Source of the DNA: Acanthaster planci
Taxonomy: Eukaryota; Echinodermata; Asteroidea; Valvatida; Acanthasteridae
Assembly (NCBI RefSeq): GCF_001949145.1
Contig: NW_019091470.1
Location: forward strand, 411,419-475,418
Direction: 5' to 3'
Length of the DNA stretch: 64,000 nucleotides
Both the position numbers and the translations under genes were made by a program. Shown here one piece after another: positions 35,101 to 46,587 of this stretch (position 1 is its first letter; each line of letters begins with the position of its first letter). The notes under the pieces were generated by a model, which saw only the letters and a list, made by a program, of their open reading frames with translations, searched no databases and had not been told where the DNA came from.

Positions 35101-38100
35101 GAATTGGCTTTAAGACTGAATGACTTGTGATGGACTTACGATGGACTCAAATGCAACGCTGCTTGTGAGACTAGTATTCTCAAAGAAGGGGCACTACCAA
35201 TCAATGTGCATTTTTTTTGGGGGGGGTCACCTGTCCAGTATCGATGTCTGTTCGGACTCTCAGGCTCGGGTCCTCCCGTTGAAGGCACCGCAGGGCCCTG
35301 TCCAAGTCTGTGAGCACAAAAGAAAGCACCCAAACATACAGGTGTCATTTCTGCCTACCAATCATGTCGTGCTCACTGAACAGATCTATATGGGAGTACT
35401 GAAACAAGAAGTGGCTACTTTGGTGAGAAGTGTTGCATGAAATTTGAAAAAAGTGTCTGCATATGCACGTACAGTTCAACCTTGTGAAGGGGCCCTGGTT
35501 GAGGTACGTGTACCTTGTCATTTTTAAACGTTTGCGGTGGAATAAATGTGTCAGCAAGTGGTTTAAACTGTACGTTCACTTGGTGAAGTGCAACCCGACA
35601 TTACAAAATGGGCCGAAAACCATCACAGCCAGTGTGTAATCAATGGGAACAAAAATTAACCCATTAAAAAAAAAAAGAACTCGGTTTTGCTCTTTCGGAC
35701 TGAAAAAAAAAGCTAGGCTTGAGGCTCATTCTGTTGGATTGATTACATCATATCTTAATTCAGTGCACGACTTACAGAATGTTGCATAAATTCGATGACA
35801 TCTTGTGAGTACTACATGTACATGTACCTGCCTGGTAGGCCTGCGAGGCAGGTTCTATTGTGCAGAAGAAGACCGGCTCTGGAACATCTAGACTGCCCAG
35901 CACAGCGACCTGGTCAAAGCCGGTGGGGTCGGCGCCAGATTTGTTGTGCCTCTTCAAAGCTCTCGTGGCAGCCTTCAGAGCTGACTTGGAGGAGACCAAG
36001 GTGTCTCCTGTCGCTGTCTTTCTTGGCCATGATGAAAAATGTGACACAGACATGCCTGACTTACAGAACTACCGTGGAGGTGCAAGAAGCACTGTACAAT
36101 GCACAGCGCATGTGCAGGAAGTGTGTACACCATGTTGAGCATGTACATGTATGTACATACCTATGCACATGCATGTACACGCAACTGTTGTGTGATAAAC
36201 AATACCAACTAACAGATTTACTGTCTGGATGTTCCAAAATCATTCAAAAGGAAGTCAATTTTAATGGACAACAGGCTTGCAGCAAGTTAACGGCATTCCA
36301 TATTGTTTCATACGATTTGACTGACGGTGAAGGTGCACAAATCAAGTTAGGGTGGACAGCTGCAAGTGAAGATTGTCCTTATGCTTTTACGGTCAATTTG
36401 GACGGAAGAACATTCAAATGTCTCTAGCACTCACATTTGATTATATCCGCAAACATTTAGTTTCCCTAACCTGTTTCATGCCAACAGCGACAGCGATGTT
36501 ACCAGCCGACATGCTGGGAACCTCGCGGTGGTTGTCAGCAAGCACCCACAGCAAGCGGCTGATACGCTCCCTGAGTACGAGGAGAAAAGAAAAGATGTGA
36601 GAGAGCTAAGTGGCACCTGGATTTATCTGGCTGTACATCAACATCGACTTAGCTGCTACCTGTTTTCCACCATTGGTGTAAGTATTGTCACTGTCTGTGG
36701 CCTGGTAATTCAGGCCTGAATCCGGTAAACAAAATTTACAAAGCACAAACACTGAGGGGTGCTGTATTTGAGACCTAAAAGTTTGGGACCGAGACCTCAG
36801 GGTCCTTCGAGAGCAAGACATAAACATTCTGACTTAACAAAGAAAAACTCCTGCACTCCAGCGACGCAAATTTCATGCCAACTTACGTGCAGTCCCGGTT
36901 GGCATTATAGATGGCCGACTGTGGTTTGAGGGACCCCGAATACACCCGTAAGAAGACCAGTGCCCCTCTCTGCTTGTCGTGGATGATCTTGAAGGCGTAA
37001 GCGCACAAGTCGTCCCCATAAAGATGGCTGTCGGGCACCAGTAAATGGTAAAAGAGAACCGTTAACCGTAGTTAAATGACGTCTCCTTGTCAGCCGCCTT
37101 AAATATCCAATCAGCAGATTAATGACCCAGTTTGACATTCTAACAGGGCATGCCCACCATGAAGCGTGGCCGATGTCATTCGGGAAGAACAGCACACACG
37201 CTGGCAAGGCCTGCCTAATCAGTGCAGCCTTACACTGACTTGCCTGCGCACTTTGTTCCCTAATGACCGTGCCCTTTTGAAATAATAAACTGGCTCATTA
37301 TAAACACCCTCTGTAATTGCAGGAAGAACACAGGCTTGGACAAGTCAGGCCTATACCAACACAGTCACAGACCAGGCCTACGATCAAATACCAGCAACCC
37401 AGTGCCCACATTTATGAGAAATAAACTCAATTCTAGCAAATCACCAGCTCGGCCGCTCCCTCTTCGTGAATCTGGTGTCGCATGTACTCACACAAGATCC
37501 TGATGTCTCTCGTCAGGGGCGGGCAGGTAGGCATTGACCGCGTCCATCAGCAACTGGACCCCTTTGTTCTTGAGTGAGCTCCCGCACAGAACTGGCACAA
37601 TTTTCTGCTCCAATGTCAGCCTCCTCAGGGCTGCTGCCACCTGAAGAGGGAGCAGTTGTGGAATTTGTAAGGGTTCATGCCTTGAATTTTGATAGGCATA
37701 CAATTTGTGCAGCTCTACGTGCCTTTTCAGTGTATGAAGAGGAAATCTGAAAACCAAATTCCATGACTTCCCCTGACTAAAATATGACTATTTCCGCGAC
37801 ATTTGATGCCAATTTCCAAAGATAAGTTGTCTAGCATTATGGACAGGAAGACTGCCATAGCCATGGGCTGGCAAGGACAGCCTGTAAATCTATCATTATT
37901 CTGTTATCAGGATTTTTCAAGCTTTTTTTGACATTGGAAACCCCGATGAAGCAACTTGAAACTTCTTTTAGGGTGAAAAGTGTATTGAAAGGTGCACCTT
38001 GCCAAACATTTCAAACTGTAAGCTTTCCTGGACAACAGAGAGTGCTATTGCCATGATGTCATTCAGCAAAGACATTGCCCACCATTTTGCCGTTCAGATC

Positions 38101-41100
38101 GTGAACCTAAAATGTGTTCATTGAAATGTAAACTAAGGTTGTTTGAAACACGGGTACATTTTTGAGGGCTGCAACAAACCAAAACAATGCACTGCATATA
38201 CCCCTTGATAACAAACGTCGCACAAACCATTTCTGGTGAAACTTTGCTGAAGTCGATTTCGTCCTGCTCCAAAATGGCTTCGGCCAGTTCCTCATCCAGG
38301 TCCATCAGCTGAAGGGGGAAAAAGAGCAAAGAATGTGAAGCTTCAAGGACACTCTGGTGGTCTTAGAATCCCCCCCCCGCCAGTGGTCTTCTTTCCTGAG
38401 AATTTACCTGCTCTATCAATCTAATCCGTGCATCAGACACCCTCAGCCATAACTCTGCATCCCTGCGCTCGGTGATTGTCTCCCGTGTGTAGGTCCGTCC
38501 CGCATTGTCAGTTGCTCCTGGTTGCCAAGTAACTGTTTCCATAGTTACAACATCCACAATACCAGAAAAGGTGCGGTGTTGGCCAATGGGCATCTACATG
38601 AGAAAAAAAGGAAGAAACGTCGGCACAGGGAGCCTCTGACTAGTCAAATGGGTGGTACATTAATGACCGTGATACAAACACCTCACAGAGCAGTTCGTTT
38701 TAATGAATTACATAATGAATTGTAAAGTATTGTACCCTATCTCTTCATTGCTTTATAGTGATGCTCCTAAAAGAACTGGGCCTCCCCTGAGATTTTTAAT
38801 GTGAAAATGCAGATTACTGCCAGAAGGTGTCTTCTGAGAGTTTCCATGATTTGAAACTCCCAAGGGAGATTTCATTTCTAGTGATTCAAAATGGTAAATA
38901 TGATATGCATGACTTTAATTTAAAGTCGAGGTATGTAGTAACGTTCAAGCACATCCCAAACAGACGTGATCCATTAACCCAGCGCGAGTCCTGCTCTGCT
39001 CTGCCCACCAACCTGTAACGGCACTGGCACAGCACGCAGTCTGTCCCGGATCGACGCCAGGCATAACTCAAAGTCTGCGTTGGCCTTGTCCATCTTGTTC
39101 AGGAATGCCAGGCGAGGAATGCCATAACGATTGGCTTGCCGCCACACAGTTAGAGTCTGTGCCTGAAAGATGATGGGGAAAAAAAAGCAAATGGCAAGTA
39201 AGGCGGCTCAGACGAAGACAACGACCAACTTCAAGTGGGAGCGGATTACCCTCCCTTGCTCCTTCCCATGATGCAACACGTAAAACTGCTTCTCAAAGTT
39301 AGACTGGATCCCTGCCCAAGCAATCATGTTAGGGCAGATAAAATTTGTCGACAAAAGCAGAGTATAATGTAATGTCCGGGATGTCTATTTCCATCTATTT
39401 TAGATTCAACATGAGCAAGTTTTTTTTGTTTTTATAAAAGTAATCAAAGTTGTGCAAAAATGGAGATCAATATGCAAAAACAAAAAGATTGATGGAACTT
39501 TATAGAGTTGTGATACACGCTGGGAAGTCTACAAAGGGATACTGAATATTGATAACAGAATTCAAAAATCTAGGAAATGGGTTTGAAAAATTCCAGCTAA
39601 TTGGGGTGATATCCAGAAACGAGGAATTCATCCGATTGCAGTAATACACTTATGCTCACGGCAATTACCAGACCTAGAGATTCTCCTAACCGGTTGGAAT
39701 CTCCTGGCTCGGGAACCAGACTATTCCTCTCTATCACTGTGTAGCTTACTGTGCTATGCGCCACTCAGGCTTCCTTCTGATTACGTGAGCCTGTGAGAAA
39801 TGCTTGCAGTCACTGGCTCTGTTTATGTTTCCTATTTTGAGCAGCAGCCAAGTAGTTTTGGATGCGGCCCCTGACTGGTTTCACTTTACACATACCTCAA
39901 CTCCCTGTGAAGCATCAAAGACAGCAATGGCGCCATCTAAGACCCTCAGTGACCTCTCAACTTCAACGGTGAAATCCACATGACCTACAAACAAAAAGAT
40001 GTACATGTAGAAGGGGTCCTTTGAGGGTATGTCCTATGCTATGAAAAGAAAAGGCGTCATGCTGTACACAGTTAAGCGTCTTCATGGGCAAAAGTGTAGT
40101 CCATGGATCATCACAGAGGACCACATTTTTACAGTACAACAACTGAAAGTGACAACCTGGACCAGTAAACGGTGGGTTAAAGTTCTGCTGTCCCACCTGG
40201 CGTGTCAATGAGGTTGATCCGGTGCTCCTTCCAGAAGAACGTTACGGCTGCTGAGGTGATGGTGATCCCACGGTCTCGCTCCTGGGGCATGTAGTCCGTC
40301 ACAGTATCACCATCATCGACATCTGTACAAACAAAATGCAAACAACCAACTGACAAATTAAAAATGAAAACAAAGAAAGATGGGTAAACAAACACAAATA
40401 CACCGCCAAGCCCACACCTTAATAATAGCCCTTGAATTTAAACTTTCGATCAAAACCGCCTCCATAGTTTTAAGAATAACAACCTTCACCCTTGACCTGT
40501 GGAATCCAAAATCAATCAGCCCCTGGAGGGTTGTCAAACCCAACCACTTACCAGGTCTGAAGTTTTTATGTCAAGTTTTTCTCAAGTTATGGTGAGAAAT
40601 CTCTTTGCACCCATCTCAATGGATGGACAAACAAACAGGCAGAAAAGGCCATGGCTGTATGACCCTTTGGCTTCAACCAGCCAGGCATGGTAATTTTCAG
40701 GTTGCTTCACACATTACCTCTCTGAAATTTATTGGGTTTAAAGCATCTGGTCTTATTAAAAGGGGTATAGAATGTGACCCCATACTGTGTGTAGTTTCCT
40801 GCAAGAAGGATGGCTTCTAGCCTGACGTGGCATTTACAAAGTTGGAATATAAGTAGGCGTACAAGTTTCCAATGCCCAACTTGCCTTTGCTCTTTTATCA
40901 TTAGTTGGAGAGCACAGCCCAGTCTGTTTAGAGCCAAAAGGCTCAATAGGTCAGTATTAATCTGCTGTTTCCTTGCCATGAAACAACTGAGAATATTTCG
41001 GTTCCCCGCTGGATGGGATGCCAGTCCATCACAGACTGCTTCTCACTTCTAGGTGGATAGAAGCTGCAAGGGTAAAGTGACTTGCTCATGGACACAACAA

Positions 41101-41949
41101 CTTCCCAGCTGCTGGATTTGCATCTCTGGACCTACGATTGCAAATGGCACACCATAACCATTGGGCCATGCACCCTGTCATCAGCAATATACCCTTGGGA
41201 AAATTTTGACACACCTAGGAGTTACAACTTAGACTGACCCCCTAGGTGCTTTGTTGTTCCGGAGTAGTACAACATCCTCTCGGTCGTTGTAGTCTTCCCA
41301 GCATCGATGTGTGCCATTATTCCAATGTTTCTGATATGGCTCATGTCCATGTCAGGGGCAATCTTGTTACCTACCAAAGAATATAAGGTAAAAGACTTTG
41401 TCCGGGTTGAAGGTCTAAAATATTATACAATCGGCCTCTCTCATGCTCCTGAAAATTTTAATGGTACCTTCATGGTTTGTTTTGGGTGGACTGTCCGTTT
41501 TAGCACCCCTAAGTATTTGACCTACATGTACACACCTGTACTATGGCATCATTTCAAGCCCTCTTGATGAGGTCATTCATTTGTAAAGTCCACTTAACAA
41601 TTAAGCATAATGCACCTGTGGATTTGATCCATGGCATTTAGAACTGGTAAAGAACAGCACTCTTTCCTGTAAGACATTTTTGAGAGTTAGCGTGCCCGTC
41701 GACTTACCTTTCAACCTGATAGAGATTCTCTGAACAGAATCTCTTTGGAGTAAATAGCCTGCATCTGCTGAAGTCCACAGTCCACTAAAGGTGCGGCCAC
41801 AGCGAGCGCACTAGAAGTAACAGAAAGTTTTAATCGGGTTAACAGACACATTCATTGCTGTCATGTCTTGATCATTTATTCGCCAGATAACAATATCCAC
41901 AATTACACGAAAAATACACAGCTCCATACTAACTCACCTGAATTTTCAT
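29163..41949 (-). CDS. GFM2: Mitochondrial elongation factor G2 / ribosome-releasing factor 2 (18 exons)
   Basis: Exons, 5' to 3' on minus: 41949-41938 (tentative), 41810-41708, 41370-41239, 40322-40197, 39984-39896, 39162-39013, 38593-38408, 38308-38228, 37640-37492, 37027-36887, 36570-36471, 36017-35828, 35307-35231, 33818-33680, 32901-32719, 32102-31936, 31436-31305, 29288-29163. Phases close, giving about 760 residues; I recall human GFM2 as about 779. GTPase motifs: AHIDAGKT (58-65), DTPGHVD (from 122), NKMDK (176-180). Later: [33 protein letters not shown], and C-terminal [16 protein letters not shown]. It splits mitochondrial ribosomes after termination together with the recycling factor, hydrolysing GTP to leave. 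The match to GFM2 rather than GFM1 rests on colinear similarity throughout. The first exon (M-K-I-Q) is chosen only because a strong CAG|GTGAGT donor follows an in-phase ATG. Confidence 0.93.
29784..29910. mobile_element. Short foldback MITE, family G, copy 2
   Basis: In the last GFM2 intron. Left TTAAGGCTACATCCGAA and right TTCGGACACGGCCTAA are inverted, with TTAA/TAA-like edges. The interior matches 22148-22265 and 55740-55866. A separate perfect hairpin (CTGAGTGGAGC, 29738-29748, with its complement at 29762-29772) lies just before it. Confidence 0.75.
29911..30135. repeat. Degenerate GTACTTGTGAA minisatellite
   Basis: About ten imperfect copies of GTACTTGTGAAGTA-type units with variable spacing, abutting the family G MITE, in the last GFM2 intron. 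Confidence 0.75.
33225..33330. repeat. Dispersed repeat B, copy 3
   Basis: GGTTCTTATAAAAACCATACCTCTTCCAAAAGAGAT then CACCATGCAAAGCTTCAAG; matches 395-545 and 3932-4160. In a GFM2 intron. Confidence 0.55.
33415..33610. repeat. Dispersed repeat R1, copy near 33.5 kb
   Basis: Matches the second 96-bp unit and following DNA at about 5755-5935 (ACATTTT.CCA.TG.CTG, GTGGTCA.AG.CATCT, ATGAAATCAGCTGTTGATAACCAG, GATGGTC). In a GFM2 intron. Confidence 0.6.
33850..34370 (+). repeat. SINE-like element with an internal 37-bp minisatellite
   Basis: Nine tandem copies (33894-34226) of a 37-bp unit containing CTCTCCACCCAGGAGTACAA and ATGGGTAC. One side (AGGTAAGCCGCTTCATCCTTACCTTGCCTC) and the other (GGCCTGGTATCCCATCCAGGGG) look like parts of a dispersed SINE-type repeat common in marine invertebrate genomes. 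The array is therefore probably an internal expansion of one segment of the element. Lies in a GFM2 intron. Confidence 0.8.
34968..35161. mobile_element. hAT-type MITE, family H, in a GFM2 intron
   Basis: Left CAGTGTGGTATTCAAGTCC and right GGACTCAAATGCAACGCTG are imperfect inverted termini. The flanking octamers CTTGCAAG and CTTGTGAG agree at 6 of 8 positions, as an aged 8-bp duplication would. Interior as in 2494-2694. About 70 bases from a GFM2 exon. Confidence 0.7.
37121..37299. mobile_element. TIR element, family T, copy 2
   Basis: Left AATGACCCAGTTTGACATTCT and right AATAATAAACTGGCTCATT are inverted. TA flanks both sides, consistent with a TA target duplication. Lies in a GFM2 intron. 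Interior CGATGTCATTCGGGAAGAACAGC recurs, diverged, at 15.6 and 47.5 kb. Confidence 0.7.
40990..41180 (+). repeat. 3' part of a SINE-like dispersed repeat
   Basis: GGGATGCCAGTCCATCACAG, GTAAAGTGACTTGCTCATGG and CATAACCATTGGGCCATGC are hallmarks of a dispersed repeat seen widely in marine animals, probably the same family as 33850-34370. Recognised from memory of such repeats, not by search. In a GFM2 intron. Confidence 0.5.
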
Positions 41950-44027
41950 TTTCTATAAACACCAGCAAGTTTGAAAAGATGAACTTAAAAATGACCTTTC
42001 CTTCTGAAGACAACCACAATACAACTGACATCCAGAATATATATTGATCCTGCATTGTGATCTTCTTACAACACTTTTTTTTCAGAATTTTACAACCATG
42101 GAGGAAGCTGAAATTTGTTTGCAAGTAATTTTGTGTGTCTACATGTACATAAATCTTTTGCTCCGAAACAGAGCTACTTCAAAAAATTTGAAGGCTCCCA
42201 TTTCTTGAAGGACATATATCCTTGGGTAACATGTTTGCATCTCTGGTAGATGTCTGTTATAATGAAGACTTCCTCTAGTCATGCTGGGCATGATTAGCTA
42301 ATATGCATGATTGCCCACTCGTTCAGTGCGAATGATCCGTCTTGCATGAAATTTCCATTTTTATTCCCCTTTTTCAAAACAATCTTCCACAACCATGAAT
42401 TATCAAGGAAAGGAAAATGGCACAAGGTGGGATTACGCGTATTGACGAATCATACAAAAAGATAGGTGAAATTGCCTGAGCGAGTAAATATCAAGCAATT
42501 AGGCCTACATGCATCTACCAATTTGGAACCAACGGCAGACATGATGATATGCCCACCTGCAGGGAAAAATGAGAGGCATCTGTATAGGCTAGCTACTATT
42601 ATAAGGGTCTTTAGGGGAAGATTTGCTTCAGCTGTTAAGAAAGCACAAACATGACAAAGGGAGGTTTTCTCTGGTACGATCACCTGATGATTACTGGACA
42701 CTTTTCAAATGCCATAGCATACGGAACCATCAAAAAGATGGATCCAGTAAGGTCTACGGAGTAGTGCCTTACTGTTCAGGAAGTAACCTACATGTAGGCC
42801 TATTTATTCCAACCATGGAGGTAGAAATAAATAGGTCATGTTCCAACGACCATGACCATTACTAGGCCCTATCAATACCAGGCCTAAAATCATGATAACC
42901 AGATAATCATCAGACCATACTAGCGTGAACATTAGTGTGCAGCAGTTTCTTCCATAAACGTACTACTACTAGTTCTACCTGTACAATTCTAGCTAGGCAG
43001 TATACTAGCGTACGATCAATCATGCTTAAGTCTTTAACCCACCTTTGAGGCAACTAATCTCCTGAAAAATCGATTAGCCATCCGTCCTTTACTTCAGACT
43101 CACGCCTAAGATAGTATTACTCAGCTTTCTGTGAAACGTTATTGCTGTATAACATAAAAAAATGAAGTCATTTTACTGAGTCTTGTCATCCAACATGTAT
43201 TATATGGGCGCTGACATATTTTATTTGTTCGTTACTTTTTCATTACTCCACACATTTCGTAGACTTGATCAAGTCCCGCTATCTATACTTGAAGGCATGT
43301 ACTGTACCCTTTTGTACACATGTATTTTACTAAAGGAGACTGTTCTTCCCGCTTAGTCGAGGCTTCTTCTGTTGACATACAGGAATCAATTTCCCTTGGA
43401 AAAAAATCTCCAGATCCACGATTATAACGAATTTCAAGTTGGGTTTCCCCAGCGTTTTGTGTGAAAAAATAATTTAAAAACTTCTTCAGTGGTACCCACA
43501 TTTGCGGCCATCGTACAACTGTAATAGCGCCCCCATTTGGCAAAAAACTTTCGGCACTCTGTCTGGTGTTGAGATAAAGGAAAAGTTCAGATTTCACCGT
43601 AACTCTCGATTGTTGGCCCTTTAGTCCCAGGCATTCAACAGTTGGTGAGTTTATAAAAACAAAAGGGTTCTGTTTTTTTTCTCATAGACTATTTATGGGA
43701 GCGGTGGGCAAGTAGGATTTGGGGGTGTTTATCGTTAACGGTCTTGACGCTGTTTGAGCTTTGATGCTCTGTCACGGTCACGAAACTGACTCTCACTGCA
43801 CTTTGGGGATTGTTGTACGGTGTAGTGCCACTGGACCTTTGCAGTAGGCTACTTGCATCCTTCACATTTATGATATTGTGTACGGTAACAGTTCCATAAA
43901 CAATCTCACTACTCTGCCCTTGCAGTAGTTTGTCAGCCATCAGAAAGTGATAGCATTTCCTAAGAAGTCCAATTTAGCCGTGAAAATGTTGAATTTCAGG
44001 CGTTTACGTAGAAAACACTTTGCTGAC
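41950..44027. other. GFM2 5' flank and intergenic DNA
   Basis: No exon supported. Should contain the GFM2 promoter and any untranslated first exon. A minus-strand ATGGCCGCAAATG near 43512, beside an AGCGCCCCCA motif, is a possible promoter-proximal site but could not be spliced in phase to GFM2. Confidence 0.4.
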
Positions 44028-46440
44028 CAGTCGCATGCAATACGGTTTTGTGCACAGGGTTAAGTGATGTCTGGATGTGGGACTCTCAGTCAGTATGGTT
44101 CATGCCTTAAGCATTTCTCTCACTGAATCAAGCACATGATGCATGCAGAACCAGTCACCTACTTTTACCTAGCTGAAATTGCATTATGCCGCACGGCAGA
44201 CGAGAAAAGTGATTTGACTCAGTTTAAGATTTAACCAAATCAAGTGTTCACCTAGTTGTACACTTCTCTGCTCCCAAATCTTTGTGAATATTTTCAGTGG
44301 CAATTTGTTGCTTAATTCCACAGTGAATCGCTTGCATGGTAGGACTGGGCTGCCACTGTCATAAGAGAAAGGAGCAGTTCTGTTTCATAAAGTCTCCATT
44401 GCTAGTGCGTGCATTTCTGGTTCTATGTGGCCACCTTAACAACAGAACAATATGCTGTCAGACCTTCTTGAAGAAAATGTCCACGGTCCAGAATAACTGT
44501 TTGAAATAATTTCTTTCTCTGTTTTCAGAAGTCACTCACTATTGGACTGAACACCGATGGGCGTGACACAGGGAAGGTTGCAGGTAGGAATACGGTACAC
44601 CCTATACCCTATTGTATGAAAAACTTTCTGTGTAATGTTTTTTCACTGATGGATCTACATTAAGTCCTGTCGTCTCTTTCTCTTGGCAACCATGGACCAT
44701 TTAACTGTGGATGCAGTTTGTGGTGGTGGTGGCACTGGCCTGGGAATTCGGCACCAAACAGACTAAACAGAGAAATGGATATGAGTAGCCTTCAAATGTC
44801 AAATCATGACTATTTCCATGAGTTATTTGCAGTGTTGTAGTCGAGACCGCTTAAGACCTTCACAAGACCATGCAAGACCTACACAAGACCTCCAGTCTGA
44901 ATTCAAGTCACTAGCTATTCAAATGAACTATAACAAAAGCATTCCTTTGTCATTTTTCACCCCGTTACTTGTGACTGGTCTTGTGCATGGTCTTGTGACT
45001 GGTCTTTTGCATGGTCTTGTGATGGTGTCGACTACAACACTGGTTATTTTACTTAGCAAGCAGACAACAAAAGTGAACTTACAAAATAATCTGTCAGTTG
45101 GAGAAATCCTTTCCAAGGCATGTCAAAAAACCCAGCTAGCTGCAACTCACTTTACAAGAACGAGTCTGAAACTTCTCAAAGTTTGCTATTAAATCATTCA
45201 GGCAATTATGACTATTATTTTGGCAAACATGCTGTACTACAAAGAAGACAGTTTAAGTACTTTCCACTCCTGATTATACTGTTTACTTCAAAAGGGCTGT
45301 TCAAAACACAGTTCACATCAGTGTATCCTCATGTTCCATTCGATCTTGTTTTTAGTTTAGGTCCCGGAAGTCCGATTGGCTTTGATTTCTGTACTAATGC
45401 AAATCTGCATACATGTATTTACAAGAAAACTGTGATGTCATCGCTGGAAAAGCCTTCATGGTACAGCTGCATGTATTTTGAAACTATACAAGTTGCCAGA
45501 ATCACAGAACTTTTGCTGTCTTGAGCTGCCTCATCTGTAGTGATTTGCTCCTGTTTCATTAAACCAGTCAGCAAAGATTTCCTACAATTTTTGTCATTTA
45601 TCACGTTTTTAAGTTTACTGTCCAAATAAGACCCCCCAACAAATGTCTTCCTAAGATGACATCACAGCAGTAGCATCCTCATTAAAGAAAAATTAATGGA
45701 AATTTATCTTTTATGCTGGAAAAAATGTAAAACAGATATCGAATAGTTTCCTGGCATATCAGTTGAGCAAAACGTTGCGCTAAATACATGCCTATCATAT
45801 GCCACAAGCCTTTTCAGCGCAAACATTTCAAAATACAAGTTACAAGCACGGCAGTAACATCATTCAGATATATTATCAGAGCAAGCTTGGCATCACATTA
45901 CTGCGAATTGTGACAATTATTAAGCCTTTCTTGAAGCGCTTACATTGTGCTCGATGTGTGTGCCAAAGAAGTGTGCAAAAACCTTTGTTTGTGGAGTGTG
46001 GTTGGGAAATCTCTGCATCATACCCCATTCAAAACTTCACGATCGGGGTCCTGATTGTTATGTCCTAAGCCTACCCGAGGAGTCAAGTCTCCTCTTCCAC
46101 ATAAAAATATTCTAAAAGTGTGGCATATCCGGGGGGGGGGGGCAAGTTGTCCTCTGGACACGATGGGTCGTTGGAGGGGAGTTGGTGCTGGCCGTGTGTG
46201 GAAGTCCCACCAAGTTTGGTTTAAATTTTTAATCAAAGTTAAAGTGTGTTTATTTTAATTATTTTGGGTCTTTGTAAATAGTTGTTCTAATAGGAATTTT
46301 TTTTTTAATATTGTTAAGCACTCCTGAACATTTTTTTAATGAAATGAGCGTTATATAAATTAAATTTAACAATAATAATAATAACAACATTGACTGTTTT
46401 CAACGGAATTTAAAGCGCCAACCATTTCGAAATGGTACAT
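44028..46440. repeat. Diverged ~2 kb duplicated segment, copy A
   Basis: Colinear with 53067-55095. Shared blocks: CAGTCGCATGC, GGTTTTGTGCACAGGGT, TTTTCAGAAGTC.CTCACTA, ACCATTTAACTGTGGATGCAG, GAGAAATCCTTTCCAAGGCAT, CACGGCAGTAACATCATTCAG and GAGCAAGCTTGGCATCAC. Copy A has an extra hAT MITE (44830-45042) and about 300 extra bases near its end. Neither copy has a convincing ORF. It could be an old segmental duplication or two copies of a large non-autonomous element. Confidence 0.85.
44830..45042. mobile_element. hAT-type MITE, best-preserved family H copy (213 bp)
   Basis: Termini CAGTGTTGTAGTCGA and TCGACTACAACACTG are perfect 15-bp inverted repeats. Flanking octamers are GTTATTTG (44822-44829) and GTTATTTT (45043-45050). 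The paralogous site at about 53890 reads GTTATTTGACTTAGCA once, without the insert, so this is a true insertion with an 8-bp duplication, as made by hAT transposases. Subterminal GGTCTTGTG/CACAAGACC repeats recur about every 12-25 bases. No coding capacity. Confidence 0.93.
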
Positions 46441-46587
46441 TACCACACTAGTTGAGGGTGGGGGTGAGGGTTGACGATGAACCTTTAGAAAATATACGCT
46501 GTCTTGAACCTTTGTCCCGATAAAGATTGAGTCAATTAGGCAACGGGGAGACTTCTTTTCAAACGAGATCGGGACACCGCCGCGTGT

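Noticed and set aside
35795-36427. 210-codon plus-strand ORF
   Set aside because: Largely antisense to a GFM2 exon (35828-36017), then runs through intron; no domain recognised.
46128-46143. Long G runs (also at 15478 and 56210) as G-quadruplex regulatory sites
   Set aside because: Plain homopolymer runs are common in such genomes and prone to sequencing error; nothing ties them to a function.
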